A stretch of 39,091 nt of DNA from Paludibacteraceae bacterium. GTDB taxonomy: Bacteria > Bacteroidota > Bacteroidia > Bacteroidales > Paludibacteraceae. The notes under the pieces were generated by a model. It was not told the origin of the DNA, made no database searches, and saw nothing but the letters and a program-made list of their open reading frames with translations. The DNA lies in contig JAFSTG010000076.1 of the NCBI GenBank assembly GCA_017450605.1, forward strand, positions 1 to 39,091. The letters run 5' to 3'. Positions 17,534 to 25,894 of the stretch are shown one piece after another (position 1 is the first letter of the stretch; the number at the start of each line of letters is the position of its first letter). Made by a program: the position numbers and the translations under genes.

Positions 17534-18799
17534 TTACATATTGTTTAGTTTCTCAGTTATCTCATCGTATTTCTTCTGATATTCCGGTTCAGAACGGAAA
17601 CGATAATAGAGACCTTTAACGTGAAGCATGTAGTCGCGATTTTGCTCAAGTTCTACAGCCTTTTCGAAGTAGGGAATTGATGCTTTGTATAGAACATCCA
17701 ATTCCTTGAGAGCCTTCTGATATGCGGCATTGTCGGAAATATGGTTTACTTCCTCAGTACGTGCAGCAGCATCGTTGTAGAAACAACGTCCCATACCTGC
17801 GTAAGCCTCTGCCTGCTTTGGATCCATATCAATCACTTTCTGGAAGTCAGCTTTTGCCTCCTCAAATTTCTGGTCGTGCTCGAGCAAGTTACCACGAATA
17901 AGATAATACTGAGCAATAGTGGGGTCGGCTGCAATAGCTTGATTCAGATACTCGAGAGCGGCATCTAACTGACCTGAGAAGATATAGTGGTTGATAAGAT
18001 TCTGAATAAACCACGACTCCTTCGGGAACTTCTTTATTGAATTCTCAAGCGCAGCAACGTAGTTGGCTGTATCTTTCTGGTCGTAGTAGCATTGATAAAT
18101 AAACTCGTTGGCAGTTATTATATCCGATTCCTTAGCGGCTGCTGCCACCTCGGGCTTGTTCATCTGCGAGAACCAGGCAATGGCTTTATCATATTGTTTT
18201 GCCATATAAAGGAAACGTCCGGCATAAATAACATAGGTGTAATATACGGTATCCTTAACAAACTGAGCTTTCATTTTCGGCTCTTGCATCATATCAAGTT
18301 CAGGAATTGCCAAATGTTTTGCAAATGCTTCGTATGCTCCCATGTAGTCGCCACTCTCATATAGTTGCAAACCATATACTATAAGAGTCTGCCCTGTATA
18401 GTATTCCATAATGCGTTGCGAGATGTTTTTTCTTGTTTTAGCATCTACCTTTCCTTTTGCATTAGGCACTTGCGACATCTTATCAGCAATCAACCAATAA
18501 TCGTACGACTCGCTTGTGGGTTTCGACATTGTAAGATCATCAACTGCCTGCCCCATACCACGCTGAATGAAATAATGCTGATACTCGTTGTATCCTACCA
18601 ACCCTGCTACATACCATGTATTTGTCAGGTCTTTGGTAGTAGGATCTTGCAACGCAGCCTCGATAGCCTTACGGGCGCCATCGAAATCAGGATTCTCATA
18701 AGCCGACGACAAACTCTTCGCCTTATTTACATTGCTCTTTTGAGCAAAGCAACCCGTTACAACAATAACGAGTGCAAGAATTGTTGCTAACTTTTTCAT
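17534..18799 (-). CDS. Exported tetratricopeptide-repeat protein
   Basis: 421 residues. The signal peptide MKKLATILALVIVVTGCFAQ allows either lipidation at Cys17 (VTGC) or cleavage after the later Ala-Gln. The rest is alpha-helical with TPR units; the clearest runs from YYLIRGNLLEHDQKFEEAK to the AYAGMGRCFYND repeat around residues 300-350, with others at 200-290. TPR arrays bind other proteins; no enzymatic domain is present. It is downstream of gyrA on the same strand with a 75-base gap that contains no clear promoter, and is followed by a strong terminator, so it may be the second gene of a gyrA transcript. From memory, a TPR protein next to gyrA recurs in Bacteroidota. Confidence 0.8.
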   Translation of the reverse strand: MKKLATILALVIVVTGCFAQKSNVNKAKSLSSAYENPDFDGARKAIEAALQDPTTKDLTNTWYVAGLVGYNEYQHYFIQRGMGQAVDDLTMSKPTSESYDYWLIADKMSQVPNAKGKVDAKTRKNISQRIMEYYTGQTLIVYGLQLYESGDYMGAYEAFAKHLAIPELDMMQEPKMKAQFVKDTVYYTYVIYAGRFLYMAKQYDKAIAWFSQMNKPEVAAAAKESDIITANEFIYQCYYDQKDTANYVAALENSIKKFPKESWFIQNLINHYIFSGQLDAALEYLNQAIAADPTIAQYYLIRGNLLEHDQKFEEAKADFQKVIDMDPKQAEAYAGMGRCFYNDAAARTEEVNHISDNAAYQKALKELDVLYKASIPYFEKAVELEQNRDYMLHVKGLYYRFRSEPEYQKKYDEITEKLNNM

Positions 18800-18874
18800 A
18801 ATTCTATTATTTTAAGAGGTTTTACAATTTAATGTTATTTTCACATTGCTTATTTCAAAATGTGTGCCAAACTA

Positions 18875-21430
18875 TTATTCTACAACTGCCTCCTCGTCGG
18901 CTTGTGCATCGAAATCACCTTCTTCTGGTTCGGTCTGCTCGGCTGCTATCGGAGCGGGTTGTTCTTCGTCTTTTGGTACTACACAACCGAATACAAGTGT
19001 ATCCTGACGTTTCTGCAAATCGATGAGTTTAACGCCTTGAGTTGCACGGCCACAAACACGGATAGAATCCATCGACATACGGATAGCTGTGCCCGATTTG
19101 TTGATAAGCATCAGGTCAACATCATCGTCAACGGCATCTATTCCAATCAGATTACCTGTCTTTTCGGTGATATTCATCGTCTTCACACCCTTGCCGCCAC
19201 GGTTTGTTATTCTGTAAACGGGTTCTCCGTTCTCGTCGTCGAGTGCAGTGCGCTTGCCATAACCCTTTTCGGAAATTACAAGAATTGTTTGCTTCGTGCC
19301 CTTATCAACGGTTACTACACCTACTACTTTATCTTTCCCGTCGTCGTCGAGAGTGATAGCCTTTACACCTGTAGCCGGGCGTCCCATCGGACGAACTGTC
19401 TGCTCGTTGAAACGAACAACCTTACCATTATAACTTGCCACAAGAATCTCAGAATTACCATCGGTAAGCGAAACACGGATTAGTTGGTCATCTTCGCGCA
19501 TTGATATAGCAATTATACCATTTGCACGCGGACGCGAATATGCTTCGAGAGTAGTCTTCTTTATTATACCATTCTTGGTAATAAATACAAGATAATGATT
19601 TTCTACATATTCTTTGTCTGTTAGACCTTTCACATTGATAAATGCACGAACCTTATCACCCTTCTCAAGGTTTATCATATTCTGAATAGCACGGCCTTTC
19701 GACTGCTTGTTGCCTTCAGGTATATCATACACCTTAAGCCAATAGCAACGTCCCATCTCTGTAAAGAACATCATCGTAGAGTGCATCGATGCGGTATAGA
19801 TATACTCAATGAAATCTTCATCGCGAGCATTTCCGGCTCTTGAGCCTAAACCGCCCCTACCCTGCTGACGGAACTCGGTAAGTGCCGTGCGCTTGATATA
19901 TCCGAGGTGAGAAATGGTGATTACCATGTCGTCGTCGGCATAGAAATCTTCAGGATTGAATTCTTCGGCAGCATAAGCAATCTCGGTGCGACGCTCGTCG
20001 GCATATTTTTCTTTTATTTCAAGAAGTTCCTGACAAATAAGGTCGTATCGAAGCTGCTCATTAGCGAGCAATTCGTTCAAATGCTCGATTAATTTTTCTA
20101 ATTCGGCATATTCATTTCTGAGTTCGTCAATTCGCAAACCTGTAAGTTGCGAGAGACGCATATCTACAATAGCCTTCGACTGCAAGTTATCTATATTAAA
20201 CCGTTCTTCGAGTGCAGTCTGAGCCTCAGAAGGAGTATGCGAAGCACGGATAATTCGAACCACTTCGTCAATATTATCCACTGCAATTATCAAGCCCTCC
20301 AAAATGTGTGCACGCTCTTGTGCTTTACGCAGTTCGTAGCGGGTACGACGTATTACCACGTCCATTCGGTGCTCAACGAAATTCGAAACAAGTTGCTTAA
20401 GAGTAAGCAGACACGGGCGCCCTTTTACTAAGGCAATGTTATTTACCGAGAATGCTGATTGAAGTTCGGTGAATTTATATAGTTTATTGAGAACAACCGA
20501 TGCATTGGCATCGCGCTTTATCTCAATTATAATTCTTACATCTTGTTTTGACTGGTCGGATATGCCGGAGATACCTTCTATTTTCTTAGTGTTAACAAGG
20601 TCGGCTATTTTCTCTACTAATTCAGCCTTAACCACTCCGTATGGCAGTTCAGTAATTACGATACGTTCTCTACCGTTGTCTTCGGTCTCGATATCTACTT
20701 TCGAGCGAATAACGATGCGTCCTCTACCTGTCGAGTAAGCATCTTTTACGCCTGAATAGCCATAAATAATACCACCGGTTGGGAAATCGGGCGCTTTAAT
20801 ATAATTCATCAGCCCGTCAACATCTATGTCAGGGTTATGAATGTACGCAATACATCCGTCAATCACCTCGCCTAAATTATGAGTTGGCATATTGGTTGCC
20901 ATACCCACTGCAATACCATTTGCTCCGTTGACGAGCAGATTCGGGAAGCGTGTCGGCAAAACAGTAGGTTCGCGAAGTGTATCATCAAAGTTGAGTTGCA
21001 TATCAACTGTATCTTTCTCAACATCGCGAAGCATCTCTTCTGCCAATTTCGACAAGCGAGCCTCTGTATAACGCATGGCAGCAGGGCTATCTCCGTCAAC
21101 CGAACCGAAGTTTCCTTGCCCGTCAACAAGCGTATAACGCATTGCCCATGGCTGAGCCATACGCACCAATGTGCCGTATATACTTGAGTCGCCATGAGGA
21201 TGGTACTTACCCATAACCTCACCGACGATACGAGCCGATTTCTTTGTAGGCTTATCACTTGTATTGCCTAATTCGTTCATTCCGAATAACACACGGCGGT
21301 GAACAGGCTTAAATCCGTCGCGAACATCAGGCAGAGCACGACTTACAATCACACTCATTGAATAATCGATGTAGGATTGTCGCATCTCCTCATCGATGTT
21401 TACTTTTAAAATTCTGTCGTTATCTATCAT
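18875..21430 (-). CDS. gyrA: DNA gyrase subunit A
   Basis: 851 residues, normal length. With GyrB it introduces negative supercoils using ATP; GyrA makes the double-strand break. The catalytic Tyr is at residue 121 in [10 protein letters not shown]. The quinolone region reads [12 protein letters not shown], with Ser82 at the E. coli Ser83 position and Gly86 where E. coli has Asp87. The C-terminal beta-pinwheel is present. The GyrA box at 523-529 is QGRGGLG rather than the textbook QRRGGKG, yet keeps the RGG core. The protein ends in a Glu/Asp-rich tail (about residues 820-851), which in other gyrases tunes DNA wrapping. A consensus promoter lies 26 bases upstream. Confidence 0.98.
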   Translation of the reverse strand: MIDNDRILKVNIDEEMRQSYIDYSMSVIVSRALPDVRDGFKPVHRRVLFGMNELGNTSDKPTKKSARIVGEVMGKYHPHGDSSIYGTLVRMAQPWAMRYTLVDGQGNFGSVDGDSPAAMRYTEARLSKLAEEMLRDVEKDTVDMQLNFDDTLREPTVLPTRFPNLLVNGANGIAVGMATNMPTHNLGEVIDGCIAYIHNPDIDVDGLMNYIKAPDFPTGGIIYGYSGVKDAYSTGRGRIVIRSKVDIETEDNGRERIVITELPYGVVKAELVEKIADLVNTKKIEGISGISDQSKQDVRIIIEIKRDANASVVLNKLYKFTELQSAFSVNNIALVKGRPCLLTLKQLVSNFVEHRMDVVIRRTRYELRKAQERAHILEGLIIAVDNIDEVVRIIRASHTPSEAQTALEERFNIDNLQSKAIVDMRLSQLTGLRIDELRNEYAELEKLIEHLNELLANEQLRYDLICQELLEIKEKYADERRTEIAYAAEEFNPEDFYADDDMVITISHLGYIKRTALTEFRQQGRGGLGSRAGNARDEDFIEYIYTASMHSTMMFFTEMGRCYWLKVYDIPEGNKQSKGRAIQNMINLEKGDKVRAFINVKGLTDKEYVENHYLVFITKNGIIKKTTLEAYSRPRANGIIAISMREDDQLIRVSLTDGNSEILVASYNGKVVRFNEQTVRPMGRPATGVKAITLDDDGKDKVVGVVTVDKGTKQTILVISEKGYGKRTALDDENGEPVYRITNRGGKGVKTMNITEKTGNLIGIDAVDDDVDLMLINKSGTAIRMSMDSIRVCGRATQGVKLIDLQKRQDTLVFGCVVPKDEEQPAPIAAEQTEPEEGDFDAQADEEAVVE

Positions 21431-21455
21431 TGTTTTGGTTTTATAATTTCACGCG

Positions 21456-21487
21456 CAAAGATACAATATTTTTTTGATAAACACAAA
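21456..21487 (-). promoter_or_regulatory. gyrA promoter
   Basis: On the minus strand, TTTG (21487-21484), exactly 20 bases, then TATCTTTG (21463-21456): a perfect Bacteroidetes promoter. The predicted leader to the ATG at 21430 is about 20 bases. The remaining bases to 21601 hold no gene or strong hairpin. Confidence 0.8.
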
Positions 21488-21601
21488 TATTTTTGCATCT
21501 GACGCATTTTTGTTTTGTTTTCGACATTTATTCTACTTCAACACAAGTCTGCTTATTTCGTCATTAAATGGCATTTTCATCCAAATAGGCCGATTTGGGT
21601 A

Positions 21602-22240
21602 TTAACGAATACCTGCAAGTTTATGGGTTTGCATCGAGAGTCGCCACCATGGATGACCGAGCACATACTGAATAGTCTTTTGCAAGTTTTCTCGGTTTTT
21701 CTCCTCGTCGTTAACATCGCATGGCTGAAGCAGATAGTTAGGCGCTTTAATTTGTTTGTGCCAATGCTCCACATCCTGGCAGGTGTACACCACTTTTACC
21801 TCGTCAGCCTCAGTAAGCACAACTCTACTACCCTCTTTTGGCGAGCATGTTACCCAATCAATTGTTGTAGGGAGTTGCCGAGTACCGTTGGTCTCAGCAC
21901 AAACAAAAAAACCTGCTCGATGAAGAGTTTCAACGAGCATCGTATCTACCTGCAAGGCAGGTTCCCCGCCTGTAAGCACAAGCAACGGACGAGCGTCATA
22001 ATCTTGATTTAGCGCCTTCAAAGAATCGGGTAATAACAGAAGGGCACGTTCAGCTATCTGTTTGTCGGTAAGGATTGTAAAAGACGAGTAATCGGTATCG
22101 CAAAACGAACAGCGCAGATTACAACCGCTCAACCGAACGAATACAGACGGTTTGCCTGTATTGCACCCTTCACCCTGCAAAGAATAGAATATCTCGTTTA
22201 CACGATATTGCGATGAGCCTATTTTATTCGTCTCGCTCAT
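21602..22240 (-). CDS. queE: 7-carboxy-7-deazaguanine synthase (radical SAM)
   Basis: 212 residues, within the QueE range. It converts 6-carboxytetrahydropterin to 7-carboxy-7-deazaguanine by a radical SAM ring contraction. The [4Fe-4S] cysteines are C40, C44 and C47 in SGCNLRCSFCDTD, preceded by the LQGEG motif of QueE. LTGGEPALQ (the SAM-binding GGE motif) and ETNGTRQLP are also present. The start overlaps the queD 3' end by 17 bases, which suggests translational coupling. Last gene of the queF-queC-queD-queE run. Confidence 0.95.
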   Translation of the reverse strand: MSETNKIGSSQYRVNEIFYSLQGEGCNTGKPSVFVRLSGCNLRCSFCDTDYSSFTILTDKQIAERALLLLPDSLKALNQDYDARPLLVLTGGEPALQVDTMLVETLHRAGFFVCAETNGTRQLPTTIDWVTCSPKEGSRVVLTEADEVKVVYTCQDVEHWHKQIKAPNYLLQPCDVNDEEKNRENLQKTIQYVLGHPWWRLSMQTHKLAGIR

Positions 22241-22559
22241 AAATAGCTATGTTTCCCTCCGACTCTTGGACACTTACTTTGTAACAGTTTTTAACATGGT
22301 CGCATATCCAGCGTGCGATATTTTCTGCCGATGGATTAACATCGAGTATGTCGTTGATATACTTATGGTCGAATGTATCCTTAACAATTTTCTTAATGTG
22401 GGTAAAATCGGTAACCATACCGTCTTGGTCGAGTTCTTTTGCCTTACAATATACATAGATTACCCAATTATGCCCATGCAGTGCCTCGCACTTACTCTCG
22501 TAAGAAAGCGACAGGTTATGCGCCGCTGAAATCTCAATTCTTTTTTGTACGTAATACAT
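22224..22559 (-). CDS. queD: 6-carboxytetrahydropterin synthase
   Basis: 111 residues, the short QueD type. It makes 6-carboxy-5,6,7,8-tetrahydropterin from dihydroneopterin triphosphate (the GTP cyclohydrolase product), the first committed step of preQ0 synthesis. The zinc-binding histidines are His14 (SAAHNL), His28 and His30 (LHGHNW), and the catalytic Cys is Cys24 (CEALHGH). The C-terminal QESEGNIAIYE has the conserved Glu that holds the pterin. It overlaps queE by 17 bases and lies 20 bases after queC. Confidence 0.95.
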   Translation of the reverse strand: MYYVQKRIEISAAHNLSLSYESKCEALHGHNWVIYVYCKAKELDQDGMVTDFTHIKKIVKDTFDHKYINDILDVNPSAENIARWICDHVKNCYKVSVQESEGNIAIYERDE

Positions 22560-22579
22560 TTTGCAATTTATTATTATTT

Positions 22580-23233
22580 TTACTCTTCGTATTCTGTGGG
22601 GTCGCTGACACCTGCAAGACGGAAAGCTTCACGACGCTCCGTACATGTGCCGCATAGTCCGCAATGCTTATCTTTACCTTTGTAGCAACTCCATGTATGT
22701 GCATAATCAACGCCAAGCGCCACTCCACGCTGTACAATCTGCGTTTTAGTAAGATTGGTGTAAGGCGTTATGAGATGCACCCCGTTGTAAGTGCCTGCTT
22801 CTATTGCCTTGTCCATTGCCTCAACAAATTCCTGACGACAATCAGGGTAGATAGCATGGTCGCCTGCATGGTTGGCAAGCATGACATAACTTAAATGTTC
22901 GTTTTCAGCCATTCCTGCTGCAACAGCAAGCATTATTCCGTTTCTAAAAGGCACAACGGTAGAGTGCATATTCTCATCGTTGTAATTCCCCTCAGGAATA
23001 TCGTCGGCCCCTGTGAGCAAAGAACTGCGAAACAAGTGCTTTATAAAGTCTAATTTGATAATCAGGTGCTTGATGCCAAGTTTCTCACAGTGGTAGGCAG
23101 CACATTCTAACTCACGGGCATTATGATTGCTACCATAGTCAAACGACAATGCAAGAGCAATATGCTCCTCATACTCGTAGAGCATTGTTGTAGAATCCAA
23201 TCCACCGGAAAAAACGAGTATAGTATCTTTCAT
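22580..23233 (-). CDS. queC: 7-cyano-7-deazaguanine (preQ0) synthase
   Basis: 217 residues, typical for QueC. It uses ATP and ammonia to turn 7-carboxy-7-deazaguanine into the nitrile preQ0. The ATP-pyrophosphatase P-loop is SGGLDST at residues 9-15. The C-terminal zinc site is the Cys cluster SCYKGKDKHCGLCGTCTERR, and PFRNGIMLAVAAGMAE is the conserved central segment. It lies 12 bases after queF. Confidence 0.96.
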   Translation of the reverse strand: MKDTILVFSGGLDSTTMLYEYEEHIALALSFDYGSNHNARELECAAYHCEKLGIKHLIIKLDFIKHLFRSSLLTGADDIPEGNYNDENMHSTVVPFRNGIMLAVAAGMAENEHLSYVMLANHAGDHAIYPDCRQEFVEAMDKAIEAGTYNGVHLITPYTNLTKTQIVQRGVALGVDYAHTWSCYKGKDKHCGLCGTCTERREAFRLAGVSDPTEYEE

Positions 23234-23245
23234 TTTTTAATAAGT

Positions 23246-23722
23246 TTATTTTGCCAACACAGCCGCCATCTGTGCTCTACGTCGTTCGTGAAGCATATCA
23301 AGATGGTCGGCATCAGCATAATTAGCAAACGGATAAATACTTATACCGCCACGAGGCGTGAAATAGCCGGTAACTTCGATATACTTGGGATCCATCAAGG
23401 CTCGCAAATCGTTCATTATAATATTTATGCAATCCTCATGAAAATCGCCGTTGTTGCGGAACGAAAACAAATAAAGTTTAAGCGATTTCGACTCTACCAA
23501 AAGATTTCGTGGAATATATGATATTATTATATGCCCGAAATCAGGCTGACCCGTCTTCGGACAAAGAGATGTAAACTCCGGGCAATCGAGAGTTACAAGA
23601 TATTCGTTTTCAGGATGTTTATTTTCGAATGCTTCCAATATCTGAGGAGAATATATCGTGGGATATACAGTCTTCGACTGACCCAGCAAATTAACTCCTT
23701 CTAATTCTTTTTGTGTACGCAT
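23246..23722 (-). CDS. queF: NADPH-dependent preQ0 reductase
   Basis: 158 residues, the single-domain (B. subtilis YkvM-like) form. It reduces the nitrile of preQ0 to the aminomethyl group of preQ1, which a tRNA-guanine transglycosylase then puts in tRNA. The nucleophile Cys54 sits in [14 protein letters not shown], with the general acid Asp61. The QueF signature motif is [13 protein letters not shown], and [10 protein letters not shown] is the C-terminal conserved block. It is the first gene of the operon, with a promoter about 24 bases upstream. It shares a 90-base divergent region with the plus-strand gene at 23813. Confidence 0.96.
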   Translation of the reverse strand: MRTQKELEGVNLLGQSKTVYPTIYSPQILEAFENKHPENEYLVTLDCPEFTSLCPKTGQPDFGHIIISYIPRNLLVESKSLKLYLFSFRNNGDFHEDCINIIMNDLRALMDPKYIEVTGYFTPRGGISIYPFANYADADHLDMLHERRRAQMAAVLAK

Positions 23723-23745
23723 AATAAAGTTTTTTTAATTCTGCG

Positions 23746-23776
23746 CAAAGATAGCACAATTTTTGTTATTATAAAA
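23746..23776 (-). promoter_or_regulatory. queFCDE operon promoter
   Basis: On the minus strand, TATCTTTG (23753-23746) is a full -7 match. The -33 region is only TTTT (23776-23773), 19 bases upstream. The predicted leader to the queF ATG is about 18 bases, too short to hold a preQ1 riboswitch. Confidence 0.6.
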
Positions 23777-23812
23777 GGAGTATTCGCAAATATTATAAAT
23801 TCTCTTTCTAAA

Positions 23813-25069
23813 ATGCATAGATTTTTCAAGTATTCTCTCACTTCAATAGTCCTGATACTGCCGTCATTACTTTCTGCTAACACCTATAAGGGACGTGTAA
23901 TCGACCAAAATGGTAATCCCGTATCTTATGCTACAGTATATGTTCTGCAAGACCCTACAACCGGCACTGCTACCGATAACGACGGAATTTTCAGCCTCGA
24001 CGCTTATATAAGTAATTCTAACACCGTTATCGTTTCCTTCCTCGGTTACGAGAAGCAGGAGATTCCTCTTCAGCAATTTGCTGACACTTCGTCGCTACAT
24101 GTTGTTGTTCTAAAAGAGCAACCCATAGCCCTCGAAGAGACTGTTATTGCAGCCAAACCTTCGAAGCAGCGTAATAAACGCAAGCAGATGGCAGAAGTTC
24201 TCTATAAAGTGTATAACCGTATGCTTTACGACATGCCCGACGAAAATGTTAAATACCAAGTGGTGAGCGATGTACGCATGAATTCAGAAAACCAGCCGTG
24301 GGGGATGGAGCAAATGATAGCCACCATAGTTAATCTTCCGCGCAGTGGAAGAGAAGGACGCGATTCCATACAGTTTGCTGCCGATATGTGCAAACGATTT
24401 TTCAAGAAAGAAATACGCCAGCGTGCCAACGAAATATATTCTGACAGTCTGCTCAACCAGCGTATGCTGAATGCTGCTTATGCCGTCGATTCAGGTGTTG
24501 TAGTTCATCAGGCGCTATGGGCATTGGGCAATGTGCTTTACGACATGGAAAACACAATGAAAGATTTGCGTCATTGGACAATAAGCAACGAGAGCGAGAC
24601 AGAGACAGTGCTTACACATACTGAAAAACACAACTACTTCGGAATATTTAAATACGAAATAAAGCGTCATTACATAGTTGACTCTTACACCTACCAAACT
24701 CATCGTTTCTCGATAGAAGGAACAGCAAAAATCAGTATTCCTTTTGGTTATAAAGTAAAAGGAGTGTATCTCGACATGCTCAATCTTCTCAATATGGACA
24801 ACAACAGTATTGAGAAATTCCGTATTCGCAGAGCCAATGCTAATGTAAAGCTTAACACTATCTATCATGAAGTTGACGGTCAGGTGCGACCATTGGAGAA
24901 GAACCTCACAGCCGAAGCGCTTATCGAAGGTACAAAAAAAGCAGAAATTCCGTTTAACATCTGTGCCACACAGCGTGTTACCTCCACCCTAACCCACGAC
25001 GTTCAACCCCTGACGGCAAAACAAATGACGCGCCGTGTAAAGCGCGTCATTGTGGAAGGGAATTGGTAG
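23813..25069 (+). CDS. Secreted protein with carboxypeptidase-regulatory-like domain, no receptor barrel
   Basis: 418 residues from the ATG at 23813. The ORF opens upstream at 23711 inside queF, but only the internal ATG gives a good signal peptide (MHRFFKYSLTSIVLILPSLL, then SANTYK). Residues about 23-105 are a CarboxypepD_reg-like beta-sandwich (YKGRVIDQNGNPVSYATVYV ... FLGYEKQEIP), the domain usually found at the start of TonB receptors. Here it is followed by about 300 residues with no plug or barrel, similar in layout to DUF5686-type or other outer-membrane-associated proteins, but shorter. Function unknown. No strong promoter is visible; an AATTTTTG at 23758-23765 is a near match. It is convergent with the SIMPL gene. 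Confidence 0.7.
   Translation: MHRFFKYSLTSIVLILPSLLSANTYKGRVIDQNGNPVSYATVYVLQDPTTGTATDNDGIFSLDAYISNSNTVIVSFLGYEKQEIPLQQFADTSSLHVVVLKEQPIALEETVIAAKPSKQRNKRKQMAEVLYKVYNRMLYDMPDENVKYQVVSDVRMNSENQPWGMEQMIATIVNLPRSGREGRDSIQFAADMCKRFFKKEIRQRANEIYSDSLLNQRMLNAAYAVDSGVVVHQALWALGNVLYDMENTMKDLRHWTISNESETETVLTHTEKHNYFGIFKYEIKRHYIVDSYTYQTHRFSIEGTAKISIPFGYKVKGVYLDMLNLLNMDNNSIEKFRIRRANANVKLNTIYHEVDGQVRPLEKNLTAEALIEGTKKAEIPFNICATQRVTSTLTHDVQPLTAKQMTRRVKRVIVEGNW
25024..25051. other. Perfect 10-base inverted repeat in the 3' end of a coding region
   Basis: AATGACGCGC, an 8-base loop, then GCGCGTCATT: a perfect 10-base stem ending 16 bases before the stop codon at 25067-25069. It encodes a basic MTRRVKRVI stretch. 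No T run follows on the plus strand, so it is not a standard terminator, but it may slow exonucleases or pause transcription at the convergent gene junction. Confidence 0.55.
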
Positions 25070-25096
25070 TAGCATCCAAGGAGCCTCATCTCTACC

Positions 25097-25120
25097 TGAT
25101 ACATAGCCATGATACATAGC
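25097..25120. repeat. Two-copy 13-base tandem repeat between convergent genes
   Basis: TGATACATAGC occurs at 25097-25107 and 25110-25120, a 13-base period. It lies in the 63-base gap between the convergent genes ending at 25069 and 25133. No terminator hairpin is recognisable in this gap. Confidence 0.6.
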
Positions 25121-25132
25121 ACCAGACACTTG

Positions 25133-25864
25133 CTACTTAAGCTTGTATGACATTCTTACTGTAATACGGGCTTTCTTTTCCTTCGAAGAGGTATTAAAAG
25201 TTCCTCCGTACGAATATTCATCGTTACCTGTTGCCGATGTAATCTGAAATACGCCGAGCGAAGCTGTAGATGCCTTGCCAAGTTTTGCACCGGCGTTGTT
25301 TACAATATTCTCGGCACGAGCACGAGCATCTTTCGAAGCCTTCTCAATAAGAGAGAGTTTCAGGTCGTCGAGATGTGAATAATAGTAGTCGGGAGTCCAC
25401 GATTCGATATCTATTCCCTGCGATATGAGCGAAGATATTTCACGTGAAATAACCTCTACTTTGTCAACATCGTTCGATGAAATAGTGAAACTCTGACTGA
25501 GTGTGTAGTAAGCAAAGCGCGAACCGGCATAGTTACCATTGCTGTTGTAAACCGACTCGAATTGTTTGTCAACCTCAACAAATGAATAGGTTACTTCCTG
25601 CGAACTAATTCCGTTTTCAGCAAGATATTGAGCCACTTTCTTCTGGTTGGCAGCAATCTGCTTGTAGCCTTCCTGCTTATTGTAAGCATCAACACGAATA
25701 CGTCCGGTCCAAACAATCTGGTCGGAAGTGAAGTATTCCTCGCCCAGACCTGTAACAGAAATAACATCGCGCGAACGACCATAATAAGTGATGGCAAACG
25801 ACAGCACGATAACACTGATGATAACACTCACACCAATAATGGCGTATTTAAGTAAATCATTCAT
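25133..25864 (-). CDS. SIMPL domain (DUF541) membrane-anchored protein
   Basis: 243 residues. A single N-terminal membrane segment (about residues 7-28, YAIIGVSVIISVIVLSFAIT) probably anchors it with the SIMPL domain in the periplasm. The start ISVTGLGEE and the motif KASKDARARAENIVNNAGAKLGK, followed by SLGVFQIT and the closing KARITVRMSYKLK, are typical of SIMPL/DUF541 (the BP26/OMP28 family). These proteins form oligomeric rings or channels in studied cases; the precise role is unclear. It is the last gene of the rseP-led run, 30 bases after the Nudix-like gene. Confidence 0.9.
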   Translation of the reverse strand: MNDLLKYAIIGVSVIISVIVLSFAITYYGRSRDVISVTGLGEEYFTSDQIVWTGRIRVDAYNKQEGYKQIAANQKKVAQYLAENGISSQEVTYSFVEVDKQFESVYNSNGNYAGSRFAYYTLSQSFTISSNDVDKVEVISREISSLISQGIDIESWTPDYYYSHLDDLKLSLIEKASKDARARAENIVNNAGAKLGKASTASLGVFQITSATGNDEYSYGGTFNTSSKEKKARITVRMSYKLK

Positions 25865-25894
25865 AATAAAAAATTTTAAAGTTAATAAATTAGG

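Noticed and set aside
18842-18868. Terminator or promoter between gyrA and the TPR gene
   Set aside because: A 6-base CACATT/AATGTG stem is present but weak, with no T run and no TAnnTTTG element; read-through from gyrA is simpler.
23723-23812. preQ1 riboswitch upstream of queF
   Set aside because: The predicted transcript start (about 23740) leaves only some 18 bases of leader, and I see no H-type pseudoknot-forming C-rich loop and A-rich tail.
23711-23812. Upstream start for the plus-strand gene at 23711
   Set aside because: It would begin inside queF on the opposite strand and bury the signal peptide 34 residues deep; the ATG at 23813 fits better.
25024-25051. Intrinsic terminator of the plus-strand gene
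   Set aside because: The stem is perfect but lies before the stop codon and has no T run after it.
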